From contig CAVPFC010000051.1 in the NCBI GenBank assembly GCA_963703605.1, forward strand, positions 124,001-188,000: a DNA stretch of 64,000 nucleotides, in the 5' to 3' direction. Under the pieces are notes generated by a model. It did no database searches and was not told where the DNA came from. It was given only the letters and a program-made list of their open reading frames with translations. The position numbers and the translations under genes are program-made. The stretch is from DASXKD01 sp963703605 (GTDB taxonomy: Bacteria; Actinomycetota; Actinomycetes; Streptosporangiales; Streptosporangiaceae). Positions 1 to 7,944 of the stretch are shown in pieces. The number at the start of each line of letters is the position of its first letter. The stretch's first letter is position 1.

Positions 1-2
1 AC

Positions 3-440
3 GCCGCGCTCCGCGCGGCCTATCAGGCCGCGCACCGTGACTACCTGGCCCGGCGGGATGCCGCGGCACGCGCGGCCGGGGTGACGCCGCTGCCCCCCGG
101 TACCCAGAGCGCGGGTGGCATGCCCGACCGGGTCAAGTGCCTGCACGCCCTGGTGGCCCACGAGCTCGCCGCGCCCGGGGCCAATCCACTCGGCCGCGAG
201 GCCGCCGCGGCAGCGGGCCAGTGGTGGGCGATGGGTCCGTGTGTCGACTTGGAGGGCACGCCGCAGGCGTCGGACGGCACGGTGGCGCCGGGGGCGCGTT
301 CCGGGACGGCCGGCGATACCGGCGCCGACGTGGAGGGCACGCCGCAGGCGTCGGACCCCCCCGGACCCCGGTGGGTCCCCCCGAAGCCAGCGCGGCGCTT
401 GCTGGCGCGCCTCCGGCACGACGTCCCGCGAGGGGGGTAG
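3..440 (+). CDS. DUF501 family protein, C-terminal part (5' end outside window)
   Basis: The open frame runs in from the window edge for 145 residues. The stretch around TQSAGGMPDRVKCLHALVAH and PLGREAAAAAGQW matches the conserved end of DUF501, an actinobacterial family of unknown function that usually lies just upstream of ppx, as here. The conserved part ends near WAMGPCVDL (about 245). After it comes a low-complexity tail of about 60 residues. The tail contains a 25-bp exact direct repeat (251-275 and 332-356), read both times as EGTPQASD, and then P/R-rich sequence related to repeats at 6.7 kb and 11.1 kb. The tail looks like repeat insertion rather than family sequence. The stop lies 4 bp before the ppx start, so the two genes are probably co-transcribed and coupled. 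Confidence 0.8.
   Translation, partial: AALRAAYQAAHRDYLARRDAAARAAGVTPLPPGTQSAGGMPDRVKCLHALVAHELAAPGANPLGREAAAAAGQWWAMGPCVDLEGTPQASDGTVAPGARSGTAGDTGADVEGTPQASDPPGPRWVPPKPARRLLARLRHDVPRGG
251..440 (+). repeat. Junction repeat, copy at the DUF501/ppx boundary
   Basis: This segment holds two copies of a 25-bp direct repeat 81 bp apart. They are followed by sequence sharing blocks with the repeats at 6656-6781 and 11051-11395. Shared blocks include ACGCCGCAGGCG, CCGAAGCCAGCG, GCCTCCGGCACGAC and CCCGCGAGGG, in the same order. It fills the space between the end of the DUF501 domain and the ppx start. This is the most diverged of the copies seen here. Confidence 0.6.
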
Positions 441-444
441 ACAA

Positions 445-1431
445 TTGCGCGTCGCCGCGATCGACTGCGGGACGAACTCGCTGCGCCTGCTTGTCGCCGA
501 CGTCGACCCGGCGGCCGGCACGCTGACCGACGTGGACCGGCGGCTGGAGATCGTGCGGCTCGGGCAGGGCGTGGACGCCACCGGGAGGCTCACCCCCGGC
601 GCGCTGGCGCGGACCCTGCGCGTGCTGCACGACTACGCCGGGATCATCGAACGGGCCGGGGCATCCGCGGTGCGGATGGCGGCCACGAGCGCGACCAGGG
701 ACGCGGCCAACGCGGGCGAGTTCGTGGCCGGGGTCCGTGGCGTGCTCGGCGTCGAGCCGGAGGTGCTGAGCGGCGAGGAAGAGGCCCGCCTGTCGTTCAC
801 CGGGGCGACCGCCGAACTGGCCGGCCGTGCGCTGGGGCCGTACCTGGTCACCGACATCGGCGGCGGTTCGACCGAGTTCGTGCTCGGTGGTCCCGCCGGG
901 CCCGGCTCCCGCGGGGCCGCTGCCGCCGGTGGGGCCGGCGCCGCGCCGCCGGCCGACGGCGCGGTGAGCGTGAACATCGGCTGCGTCCGGATGACCGAGC
1001 GGCACCTGCACGGGGACCCGCCCACGGCGGCGGAGATCGCGGCGGCGCGCGCCGACATCGACGCGGCGCTCGACGTGGTCGAGGCCAAGATCCCGGTCGC
1101 CGCCGCGCGGACGCTGGTGGGCCTGGCCGGCTCGGTGACCACCGTGGCGGCGCTGGCGCTGGGGCTGGACAGTTACCAGGCGGACCGGATCCACCACGCC
1201 CGGATCAGCGTGGCGGCCGTGCGCGACCAGGCCACGACGTTGCTCGCCCAGACCAGGGCGGAGCGCGCCGCCCTCGCGGTGATGCACCCGGGCCGGGTGG
1301 ACGTGATCGGCGGCGGGGCGCTGGTGCTGATGCGGATCATGGAGCGGTTCGGCTTCGGCGAGGTGCTGGTCAGCGAGCACGACATACTCGACGGCATCGC
1401 CTGGTCCCTGGTCCACGACGCACGCCAATGA
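445..1431 (+). CDS. ppx: Exopolyphosphatase, Ppx/GppA family
   Basis: This gene predicts 328 residues of the ASKHA-fold phosphatase family, which releases phosphate from polyphosphate chains or hydrolyses pppGpp. The N-terminal phosphate-binding motif AIDCGTNSLRLL and the second glycine-rich loop TDIGGGSTEFVL are intact. Later conserved segments include VNIGCVRMTER and VIGGGALVL. The TTG at 445 is chosen because AGGGGGG precedes it at normal spacing and the family motif begins at residue 5; longer starts would read through the DUF501 tail. A 24-residue G/A/P-rich insert follows the TDIGGG segment. Length matches the short, single-module actinobacterial Ppx proteins. The stop overlaps the next start as ATGA, so the two are translationally coupled. 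Confidence 0.9.
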   Translation: MRVAAIDCGTNSLRLLVADVDPAAGTLTDVDRRLEIVRLGQGVDATGRLTPGALARTLRVLHDYAGIIERAGASAVRMAATSATRDAANAGEFVAGVRGVLGVEPEVLSGEEEARLSFTGATAELAGRALGPYLVTDIGGGSTEFVLGGPAGPGSRGAAAAGGAGAAPPADGAVSVNIGCVRMTERHLHGDPPTAAEIAAARADIDAALDVVEAKIPVAAARTLVGLAGSVTTVAALALGLDSYQADRIHHARISVAAVRDQATTLLAQTRAERAALAVMHPGRVDVIGGGALVLMRIMERFGFGEVLVSEHDILDGIAWSLVHDARQ

Positions 1432-2282
1432 CCGCGACGGACGATCACGCGCTGACGCTGCCGGTGCCGCCGGGCAGCGGCTGGCCCGGGGACCCGGCCG
1501 GCCTGGACACCCCGGTCGCCGCCGACGCCGGCCAGGTCCGTGAGCTTGCCGGCAGCGCGGGAAGCCTCGCGGAGCTGGTGGCCAGGCAGTCGGTCTGCCG
1601 CGCGTGTCCCCGGCTGGTCGCCTGGCGGGAGGAGGTCGCGGCCGTCAAGCGGCCCTCCTCGCGGACCGAACGGTACTGGGGCCGCCCGATCCCCGGCTGG
1701 GGTGACGAGCATCCCGGCGTGCTGATCGTCGGCCTGGCCCCGGCCGCCAACGGCGGCAACCGTACCGGGCGGGTCTTCACCGGCGACCGCAGCGGTGACG
1801 TGCTGTTCGCCTCGCTGTACCGGTGCGGGCTTGCCGCGCTGCCGACGTCGACCTCGGCCGGGGACGGCCAGTGGCTGATCGGGGCCAGGATGGTCGCGGC
1901 GGTCCGCTGCGCGCCGCCGGCCAACAAGCCGTCGGTGACCGAGCGGGACACCTGCGCTCCGTGGCTGACGTCGGAGTTCGCCCGCGTCGCCGGGTCGGTC
2001 CGGGTGATCGTGTGCCTGGGCGGCTTCGCCTGGCAGGCGGCCTGGGCGATGCTGCGCTCCGCGGGCTTCACGCTGCCGAGGCCGCGCCCGGCGTTCGGCC
2101 ACGGCGCCGAGGTGCAGCTGGCCGCGCCGGAACCCACCGGCCCGGATTCCGGTGCCGGTGCCGCGCCGGTCGTGCTGCTCGGCTGCTACCACCCCAGCCA
2201 GCAGAACACCTTCACCGGCCGGGTCACCCCGCCCATGCTGGACGCGATCTTCCACCGGGCCGCTGCCGTGGCCGGCCTCTGA
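1428..2282 (+). CDS. Uracil-DNA glycosylase, family 5 (UdgB type)
   Basis: This protein has 284 residues. Motif A reads GLAPAANGGNRTGR, the form typical of family-5 UDGs, which act on uracil and other deaminated bases in duplex DNA. The C-terminal motif reads CYHPSQQNTFTGR. Cys57 and Cys60 (CRAC), followed by later cysteines, fit the 4Fe-4S cluster of families 4 and 5. About 45 poorly conserved residues precede the domain. The ATG overlaps the ppx stop, so it is the last gene of a DUF501-ppx-udg operon. The pairing with ppx is probably organisational rather than biochemical. Confidence 0.88.
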   Translation: MTATDDHALTLPVPPGSGWPGDPAGLDTPVAADAGQVRELAGSAGSLAELVARQSVCRACPRLVAWREEVAAVKRPSSRTERYWGRPIPGWGDEHPGVLIVGLAPAANGGNRTGRVFTGDRSGDVLFASLYRCGLAALPTSTSAGDGQWLIGARMVAAVRCAPPANKPSVTERDTCAPWLTSEFARVAGSVRVIVCLGGFAWQAAWAMLRSAGFTLPRPRPAFGHGAEVQLAAPEPTGPDSGAGAAPVVLLGCYHPSQQNTFTGRVTPPMLDAIFHRAAAVAGL

Positions 2283-2629
2283 CGATCAAGGCAGCGCTGC
2301 CGCCAGAACAACAGCGCGCCCTCGATCACGATTCGGTGCGCGTGCTCGCGGCCGTTGCATGAGGTGGTGAGCCGGCGTGCGGTGAGTGGACGGCTGTGCG
2401 GCTGCCGGCCGGCCGTCCTCCGTTGGGCAAGCGCGCCCACCGTGCGCGGAGGGGCGCCCAGGGCGGGTGACTACGCTGAGTGCGCAATGTAAACAAGTTA
2501 TGGCAAAATGGTAACGCTTCGCATTCGGGGTTCGAGGGTGCCGAATTGAATATGTGAACCGGGTTGAATTTTTCTCCCCCTATTCGCCTGAGCAAGAATG
2601 GTTCGGACCGACCGGGGTATCATGACCCA
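2283..2629. other. Intergenic region upstream of the tRNA-like gene
   Basis: I see no convincing gene. From about 2485 to 2580 the sequence is markedly A/T-richer than its surroundings (for example GTAAACAAGTTATGGC), as expected for the promoter of the downstream tRNA-like gene. No hexamer pair is clear enough to name. Confidence 0.4.
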
Positions 2630-2703
2630 GCCCCCGTAGCCCAAGGGAAGAGGCCGGCCCCCTAAAAGGGTCCCCAGTGTCGGTTCGACTCCGACCGGGG
2701 GCA
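2630..2703 (+). tRNA. tRNA-like gene, isotype uncertain (possible UAA anticodon)
   Basis: The 74-nt sequence folds as a class I tRNA. It has a perfect 7-bp acceptor stem (GCCCCCG with CGGGGGC), a D arm with one A-C mismatch, a 5-bp anticodon stem (GGCCC with GGGTC, one G-U pair), a 6-nt variable loop, a perfect T arm with loop TTCGACT, and A as discriminator. CCA is not encoded. The anticodon loop is CCTAAAA, placing TAA at 34-36 and C instead of the near-universal U at position 33. A Leu(UAA) tRNA should be class II with a long variable arm, which this lacks. The body resembles a bona fide tRNA, but decoding is doubtful. Confidence 0.7.
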
Positions 2704-3086
2704 CGCCCACCGGTAGCCGCGAAGACCCCCTCCGCCGTCCGCTACCGGTTGGAGCGCAGGCAGTGACGCCGCGCGGCGCTGCCGCTCACCGGTCTGCCCG
2801 GCAGCCGCCGGGCCCGCGATCACCCGCCATTCTCAAGAGCCCCGGCAAGAGCCAATTTCCGAACTAGCGAGCGGATTCTGGTGTGCTAACTGCTGTACAA
2901 GATCCCGGAGCGGTAACCGGCCGGCGGATCACGCCTCGGCGGGCCGCGACGGGCCGGCTCGGCTGACTGAACAGACGTGTAAGCACTGGCATGCAACGAA
3001 TTCCACTGGCATGCAACAAACCACGGGTGGATTAATCATTAGAGTGCCGTGTGGTCTGCTTCCGGTACCAAGCGACGGTGATCTGG
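2704..3086. other. Intergenic region with a pair of 17-bp direct repeats
   Basis: There is no convincing gene. The notable element is a 17-bp sequence present at 2984-3000 and 3004-3020 with one mismatch, so the copies repeat every 20 bp. Each contains the palindrome GCATGC. Two copies on one helical face suggest a protein-binding site, but no gene start lies nearby on either strand. Confidence 0.5.
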
Positions 3087-3497
3087 TCAGCCGCTCACGT
3101 TCGGCCCGGCGCGGGTAACCGTGATCCGCACGATGACCCGTTGGTCGCGGATCATCGCCGCCCGGTAGTCGGCCCAGTCGGAGTGCTCGCCCGCGACGCG
3201 CCGGTAGTAGTCGACGAGCAGGTCCATGGCGGCGGGCAGCGAGACGACCTCGGCGTCGCCCTCGACCTGAACCCACTCGCCGAAGAACCCGTCGGTGAAG
3301 ACGCAGAGCGAGGCGCGCGGATCCCGGCGGAGGTTGCGGGTCTTGAGCGCGGTCTCCCTGGTGCTGATCAAAACCCGGCCCTCGTCGTCCGCCACGCAAA
3401 GCACCGGGGACAACTGCGGCCGGCCGTCGGCGCGCGAGGTGGCAAGCACCGCTCGGTGATGCGCCCGGAGAAAGTCGGTGGCCTGCCCCAGGTCCAT
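3087..3497 (-). CDS. PPOX-class (pyridoxamine oxidase-like) F420/flavin-dependent protein
   Basis: This is a 136-residue split-barrel protein. It starts as DLGQATDFLRAHHRAVLATS, a typical opening of the actinobacterial PPOX-class F420-dependent reductases. It continues with ISTRETALKTRNLRRDPRA and the Trp-containing stretch GEWVQVEGDAEV. Such proteins bind F420, FMN or haem and usually act on small redox substrates; the substrate here cannot be inferred. The ATG at 3497 lies one base after the stop of the upstream DUF4287 gene, so the two are translationally coupled. Confidence 0.8.
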   Translation of the reverse strand: MDLGQATDFLRAHHRAVLATSRADGRPQLSPVLCVADDEGRVLISTRETALKTRNLRRDPRASLCVFTDGFFGEWVQVEGDAEVVSLPAAMDLLVDYYRRVAGEHSDWADYRAAMIRDQRVIVRITVTRAGPNVSG

Positions 3498-3498
3498 G

Positions 3499-3732
3499 TC
3501 AGGCGCTGTTGAGGCGGGTCCGCCTGCGCACCTCGTACTCGTGCACGATGGCGCTGGCGTACCCGTGGGAGAGTCCATGCTCATCCGACAGCCAGTGCGC
3601 GCGCTCCTCGCAGCGCAGGAAGGCAGGGCCGGATTCAAGGCTCGCGAACCACTCAGGGAGGGCTCGTCCGGTGACGGACGGGATGCGCGCGATCAGGTTC
3701 TTGTGCGTCTCCGACGAGTGGTTCAGAGTCAA
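3499..3732 (-). CDS. DUF4287 domain protein
   Basis: This 77-residue protein has the DUF4287 signature: THKNLIARIPSVTGR near the start, then WFASLES and WLSDEHGLSHGYASAIV. Function is unknown; the fold is a small helical bundle. TTG at 3732 is preferred because GGAGGT precedes it by five bases, whereas upstream ATGs at 3780 and 3777 lack a ribosome-binding site. It is coupled to the PPOX gene. A second DUF4287 gene lies at 59642-59872; the two share the EKHGL/IGHGHATAL-type C-terminal half but little else. Confidence 0.8.
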   Translation of the reverse strand: MTLNHSSETHKNLIARIPSVTGRALPEWFASLESGPAFLRCEERAHWLSDEHGLSHGYASAIVHEYEVRRRTRLNSA

Positions 3733-3830
3733 CTGGCACCTCCAGGGGGTGGACTCCCGTATCAGTCGAGACTGCATCACGCCTGGGCTCCTGACAACCC
3801 CCTAAGGGTTACCTTCGCTTAACCTCCGTG

Positions 3831-5051
3831 TCAGGAGAGCCGCTCGAGGATCATCGCCATGCCCTGCCCGCCGCCCACGCACATGGTCTGCAGGCCGAAC
3901 GTCTTGTCGTGGAACTGAAGGCTGTTGATCAGCGTGGAGGTGATCCTCGCGCCGCTCATGCCGAACGGGTGCCCGACCGCGATCGCCCCGCCGTTGACGT
4001 TCAGCTTGTCGATGTCGATGCCGAGGTCGAGGTAGGACGGGATCACCTGGGCCGCGAACGCCTCGTTGATCTCGACCAGGTCGATGTCGTCGATCGTCAT
4101 GCCGGCCCGGGCCAGGGCCTGCCGGGAGGACTCCACCGGGCCGAGTCCCATGATCTCGGGGGAGAGGGCCGACACCCCGGTCGCCACGATCCGCGCCAGC
4201 GGCGTGATACCCAGGTCGGCCGCCTTGCGGTCGCTCATGACCACCACCGCGGCGGCGCCGTCGTTGAGCGGGCAGCAGTTCCCAGCGGTGACCGTTCCGT
4301 CCGGGCGGAACACCGGCTTCAGCGTGGCCACCTTCTCCAGCGTCGTCCCCGGGCGGGGCCCGTCATCGGCCTCCACCACCGACCCGTCGGGCAGCGTCAG
4401 CGGCGTAATGTCGCGCTGCCAGAAGCCGTTGGCGAGCGCCTTCTCCGCCAGATTCTGCGACCGCACGCCGAACTCGTCCTGCGCGGCTCGGGTGATGCCG
4501 CGAATCTGGGCCAGGTTCTCCGCGGTCTGCCCCATCGCGATGTAGATGTCGGGGATCGCGCCGTCCTCGCGCGGGTCGTGCCAGACCGGAGCACCCTCGC
4601 CGGACCGCGTCACGGTCCGCTCCTCGGCCTCGGCGAACACCGGGTTGTGCGTGTCCGGCCAGCTGTCGCTGCTGCCCTTGGCGTACCTGCTCACGCACTC
4701 CACGCCGGCCGAGATGAACGCGTCGCCCTCGCCGGCCTTGATCGCGTGGTACGCCATCCGGGTGGTCTGCACCGAGGACGCGCAGTACCTGGTGATCGTG
4801 GTACCCGGGAGGTGGTCGTAGCCCAGCATGATCGCCACAACCCGGCCCATGTTGAAGCCCTGCTCACCCCCGGGGAGCCCGCAGCCCAGCATCAGGTCAT
4901 TGAGCTGCGCGGGATCGAGCTGGGGAACCTTGGCCAGCGCCGCGGTGATCATCTGCACCGTCGCGTCGTCCGGCCGGATGGTGGTCAGGGACCCCTTGAA
5001 CGCCCGGCCAATGGGGGACCTGGCGGTGGCGACGATCACTGCCTCGGGCAT
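3831..5051 (-). CDS. fadA: Acetyl-CoA C-acyltransferase (thiolase)
   Basis: This gene encodes 406 residues and cleaves 3-ketoacyl-CoA in beta-oxidation. The catalytic Cys90 lies in TRYCASSVQ. The other signatures are GHPFGMSGAR with its active-site His, and CVGGGQGMA near the C-terminus with the second Cys. NVNGGAIAVG and EINEAFAAQ are also present. Length is standard for the family. The ATG at 5051 has GGGAGC upstream at good spacing. It is transcribed divergently from cystathionine beta-synthase. No other beta-oxidation gene is adjacent. The symbol reflects family membership; acetyl-CoA acetyltransferase activity is an alternative. Confidence 0.9.
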   Translation of the reverse strand: MPEAVIVATARSPIGRAFKGSLTTIRPDDATVQMITAALAKVPQLDPAQLNDLMLGCGLPGGEQGFNMGRVVAIMLGYDHLPGTTITRYCASSVQTTRMAYHAIKAGEGDAFISAGVECVSRYAKGSSDSWPDTHNPVFAEAEERTVTRSGEGAPVWHDPREDGAIPDIYIAMGQTAENLAQIRGITRAAQDEFGVRSQNLAEKALANGFWQRDITPLTLPDGSVVEADDGPRPGTTLEKVATLKPVFRPDGTVTAGNCCPLNDGAAAVVVMSDRKAADLGITPLARIVATGVSALSPEIMGLGPVESSRQALARAGMTIDDIDLVEINEAFAAQVIPSYLDLGIDIDKLNVNGGAIAVGHPFGMSGARITSTLINSLQFHDKTFGLQTMCVGGGQGMAMILERLS

Positions 5052-5235
5052 GGCTGCTCCCTCGGGTTCACTGTGCTACTGGTGAGTAGCTTATGTCAGC
5101 GCTCCCCTCGCGCCAATTGTTCCCCCTCGCCGCGCCGGGCTGGCCCGCGAGGCCGGCCCGGTGGGATAGCGTCTTTGCACAGACCGGCGGGGACAACGTT
5201 GTTCCTGGCCGGCGCCGCAGGGGAGGTAGCTGGCG

Positions 5236-6627
5236 ATGCAGGTGCACCGATCGCTGATCGAGCTCGTCGGGAACACCCCGCTGGTACGGCTCCGCCGGGT
5301 CACCAGGGACCTGGACGCCGCCGGCGCGGCGGCCCAGGTGATCGCCAAGGTGGAGTACTTCAACCCCGGCGGGTCGGTCAAGGACCGGATCGCGCTGCGC
5401 ATGGTGGAGGCGGCCGAAGCGTCGGGTGAGCTCCGCCCCGGCGGCACGATCATCGAGCCGACCTCCGGCAACACCGGCGTGGGCCTGGCCATCGTCGCCA
5501 TGGAAAAGGGCTACCGCTGCGTGTTCGTCTGCCCGGACAAGGTCGGCCAGGACAAGATCAGCGTGCTCCGCGCGTACGGCGCCGACGTCGTGGTCTGCCC
5601 GGGGGCGGTGGCCCCGGACCATCCGGACTCCTATTACTCGGTCTCCACCAGGCTGGCCGAGCAGACCCCCGGCGGGTGGAAGCCGGACCAGTACTCCAAC
5701 CCGGAGAACCCGAACTCGCACTACCTCTCCACCGGGCCGGAGATCTGGGCGCAGACCGAGGGGAAGGTCACCCACTTCGTCGCGGGGATCGGCACCGGCG
5801 GCACGATCAGCGGCGCCGGGCGGTACCTGAAGGAGGCCTCCGGCGGAACGGTGCGGGTGATCGGCGCGGACCCGGAGGGATCGGTGTACTCCGGCGGCAC
5901 GGGCCGCCCCTACCTGGTGGAGGGCGTGGGCGAGGACATCTGGCCGGTCACGTTCGACCGGGACATCTGCGACGAGGTGATCGCGGTCAGCGACGCCGAC
6001 TCGTTCCTGATGACCCGCCGCCTCGCCCGGGAGGAAGGGCTGCTCACCGGCGGCTCTTGCGGCCTCGCGGTGGTCGCCGCGCTGCGCGTCGCGGCCAGCG
6101 CGGGCCCGGACGGTGTCATCGTCGTGCTGCTGCCGGACGGCGGGCGCGGCTACCTGTCCAAGATCTTCAATGACGACTGGATGGCCGACTACGGGTTCCT
6201 CACCGAGCAGACGGCCGAGCCCAAGATCGCCGATGTGCTCGCCCGCAGGCAGGCCGGCCTGCCCACGTTCGTGCACGCACATCCCGAGGAGACCGTCGCC
6301 GCGGCGATCGGCATCTTGCGCGAGTACAACGTGTCCCAGCTTCCGGTGATGAAGGAGGAGCCCCCGGTCATGGTCGCCGAGGTGGTCGGTTCGGTGGTCG
6401 AGCGGGACCTGCTCGACGCGCTCGTCTCGGGCCGCGCCAGCCCGCACGACCCGGTCAGCGAGCACATGTCGCCGCCGCTGCCCATGGTGGGCTCGGGCGA
6501 GCAGGTCAGCAGGGCCGTCGAGGCGCTGGAGAAGGCCGGCGCGGCGGTGGTCCTGGTGGACGGGCGCCCGGCCGGCCTGATCACCCCGCAGGACGTGCTC
6601 GCCTTCCTGGCCGGCGGTGCGTCGTGA
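5236..6627 (+). CDS. cbs: Cystathionine beta-synthase with CBS domain pair
   Basis: This 463-residue protein makes cystathionine from serine and homocysteine. The PLP lysine is Lys49 in GGSVKDR. The SGNTGVGLA loop and GTGGTISG phosphate cup are intact. From about residue 330 there are two CBS motifs (NVSQLPVM and GRPAGLITPQDVLAFL), the regulatory domain of the full-length enzyme. GGGAGG precedes the ATG. It overlaps the next gene by four bases, giving a reverse-transsulfuration pair for converting homocysteine to cysteine. The linker between catalytic and CBS domains is slightly extended (MKEEPPVMVAEVVG). Confidence 0.93.
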   Translation: MQVHRSLIELVGNTPLVRLRRVTRDLDAAGAAAQVIAKVEYFNPGGSVKDRIALRMVEAAEASGELRPGGTIIEPTSGNTGVGLAIVAMEKGYRCVFVCPDKVGQDKISVLRAYGADVVVCPGAVAPDHPDSYYSVSTRLAEQTPGGWKPDQYSNPENPNSHYLSTGPEIWAQTEGKVTHFVAGIGTGGTISGAGRYLKEASGGTVRVIGADPEGSVYSGGTGRPYLVEGVGEDIWPVTFDRDICDEVIAVSDADSFLMTRRLAREEGLLTGGSCGLAVVAALRVAASAGPDGVIVVLLPDGGRGYLSKIFNDDWMADYGFLTEQTAEPKIADVLARRQAGLPTFVHAHPEETVAAAIGILREYNVSQLPVMKEEPPVMVAEVVGSVVERDLLDALVSGRASPHDPVSEHMSPPLPMVGSGEQVSRAVEALEKAGAAVVLVDGRPAGLITPQDVLAFLAGGAS

Positions 6628-7916
6628 TCAGCGGAGACGACCGGGCGCGGGACGAAGAACAGGACCGGAACGCCGCAGGCGCCGGGCCGAACGCCGCAAA
6701 AGGCCCCCCAGGGGCCGTTGCGGTGTCCCGGCGCCGAGGACCAGCCTCCCGAAGCCAGCGAAGCGCCCGCGAGGGAGGCCAACAGTTCGAGACGCTGGCG
6801 ATCCACGCCGGGCAGGAGCCCGACCCGCTGACCGGTGCCGTGGTGCCGCCTATCTACCAGGTTTCCACCTACGCCCAGGACGGGGTGGGCGGGCTGCGCG
6901 GCGGCTACGAGTACTCCAGGACGGCCAACCCGACCCGTACCTCGCTGGAACAGTGCCTGGCCGCACTGGAAGGTGGCAGCCGGGCGCTGGCGTTCGCCTC
7001 GGGGATGGCCGCGGAGGACTGCCTGCTGCGCACGATCTGCCAGCCCGGCGATCACGTGCTCATCCCGCACGACGCCTACGGCGGCACCTACCGGTTGTTC
7101 GACAAGGTTCTGGCCCCGTGGAACCTGAGTTACCAGCCGGTGCCGGTCAGCGACCCGAAGGCCGTTAGGCATGCCCTACAGCAGCGGCCCGCACGGGTCG
7201 TCTGGGTGGAGACGCCGACCAACCCGCTGCTTTCGATCGTGGATATCACCGCGGTGGCCGAACTGTGCGCGGAGGCGGGCGCGCTGCTCGTGGTCGACAA
7301 CACCTTCGCCAGCCCGTACCTCCAGAACCCGCTCGCGCTCGGCGCGGACGTGGTGGTCCACTCGACCACCAAGTACCTGGGCGGCCACTCCGACGTGGTC
7401 GGCGGCGCGCTGGTGGTCGCCGACCCGGGGCTCGGCGAGCGGCTGGCCTTCCAGCAGAACGCGACCGGCGGGGTGGCGGGGCCCTTCGACGCCTGGCTGA
7501 CGCTGCGCGGCATCAAGACGCTCGCGGTCCGGATGGACAGGCACAGTCTCAACGCCTTGCGGGTGGCTGACATGCTCGCCGCGCATCCCCGGGTCACCGG
7601 GGTGCTCTACCCGGGCCTGCCGCATCACCCGGGCCACGAGGTCGCGGCCAAGCAGATGCGGGGGTTCGGCGGCATGGTGTCGATGCGGGTGCGCGGCGGC
7701 GAGGAGGAAGCCGTCGCGGTGTGCGGGCGGACCAGGCTGTTCACCCTCGGTGAGTCGCTCGGCGGGGTGGAGTCGCTGATCGAGCACCCGGGCCGGATGA
7801 CCCACGCATCGGTGGCCGGGTCGCCGCTGGAGGTGCCGGGCGACCTCGTTCGCCTGTCGGTCGGCATCGAGTCGGCCGACGACCTGCTCGAGGACCTGCG
7901 CGCGGCGCTGGGCTAG
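6624..7916 (+). CDS. metB: Cystathionine gamma-synthase/gamma-lyase with a repeat-derived N-terminal extension
   Basis: This is a PLP enzyme of the Cys/Met metabolism family, 430 residues long. The PLP lysine is Lys250 in HSTTKYLGGHSDV. EYSRTANPTR, FASGMAAEDC and the C-terminal SVGIE segment are intact. Family homology begins only at FETLAIHAGQEPD, about residue 54. The first 53 residues are Arg/Ala/Gly-rich and derive from the dispersed junction repeat (6656-6781). The GTG at 6624 overlaps the cbs stop. An internal start near residue 54 is not obvious, so the extension is probably translated. Partnering cbs suggests the gamma-lyase direction, but gamma-synthase cannot be excluded. Confidence 0.9.
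   Translation: MISGDDRARDEEQDRNAAGAGPNAAKGPPGAVAVSRRRGPASRSQRSAREGGQQFETLAIHAGQEPDPLTGAVVPPIYQVSTYAQDGVGGLRGGYEYSRTANPTRTSLEQCLAALEGGSRALAFASGMAAEDCLLRTICQPGDHVLIPHDAYGGTYRLFDKVLAPWNLSYQPVPVSDPKAVRHALQQRPARVVWVETPTNPLLSIVDITAVAELCAEAGALLVVDNTFASPYLQNPLALGADVVVHSTTKYLGGHSDVVGGALVVADPGLGERLAFQQNATGGVAGPFDAWLTLRGIKTLAVRMDRHSLNALRVADMLAAHPRVTGVLYPGLPHHPGHEVAAKQMRGFGGMVSMRVRGGEEEAVAVCGRTRLFTLGESLGGVESLIEHPGRMTHASVAGSPLEVPGDLVRLSVGIESADDLLEDLRAALG
6656..6781 (+). repeat. Junction repeat, copy inside the metB N-terminus
   Basis: This segment matches, in reverse complement, the tandem copies at 11051-11395. A core of about 46 bp (6717-6762, from GTTGCGGTGTCCCGGCG to CCCGAAGCCAGCGA) differs at one position, and the flanking GGAACGCCGCAGGCGCCGGG block is also shared. 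In metB it is read in a different frame from that used at 11 kb, so the conservation is at DNA level. Confidence 0.75.
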
Positions 7917-7917
7917 T

Positions 7918-7934
7918 ACGGGCCGCTCGCCCGT
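7918..7934 (+). terminator. Weak hairpin after metB
   Basis: A 6-bp perfect stem (ACGGGC with GCCCGT, 5-nt loop) begins two bases after the metB stop. It has no T-run. It may act as a weak terminator. Confidence 0.3.
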
Positions 7935-7944
7935 CCGTGGCGGG

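Noticed and set aside
3828..5429. Long plus-strand open frame opposite the thiolase gene, and similar long antisense frames (for example minus strand 26327-28861 and 50406-52571)
   Set aside because: They are shadows created by high GC content; they lack family motifs and ribosome-binding sites, and the opposite strand encodes clear proteins.
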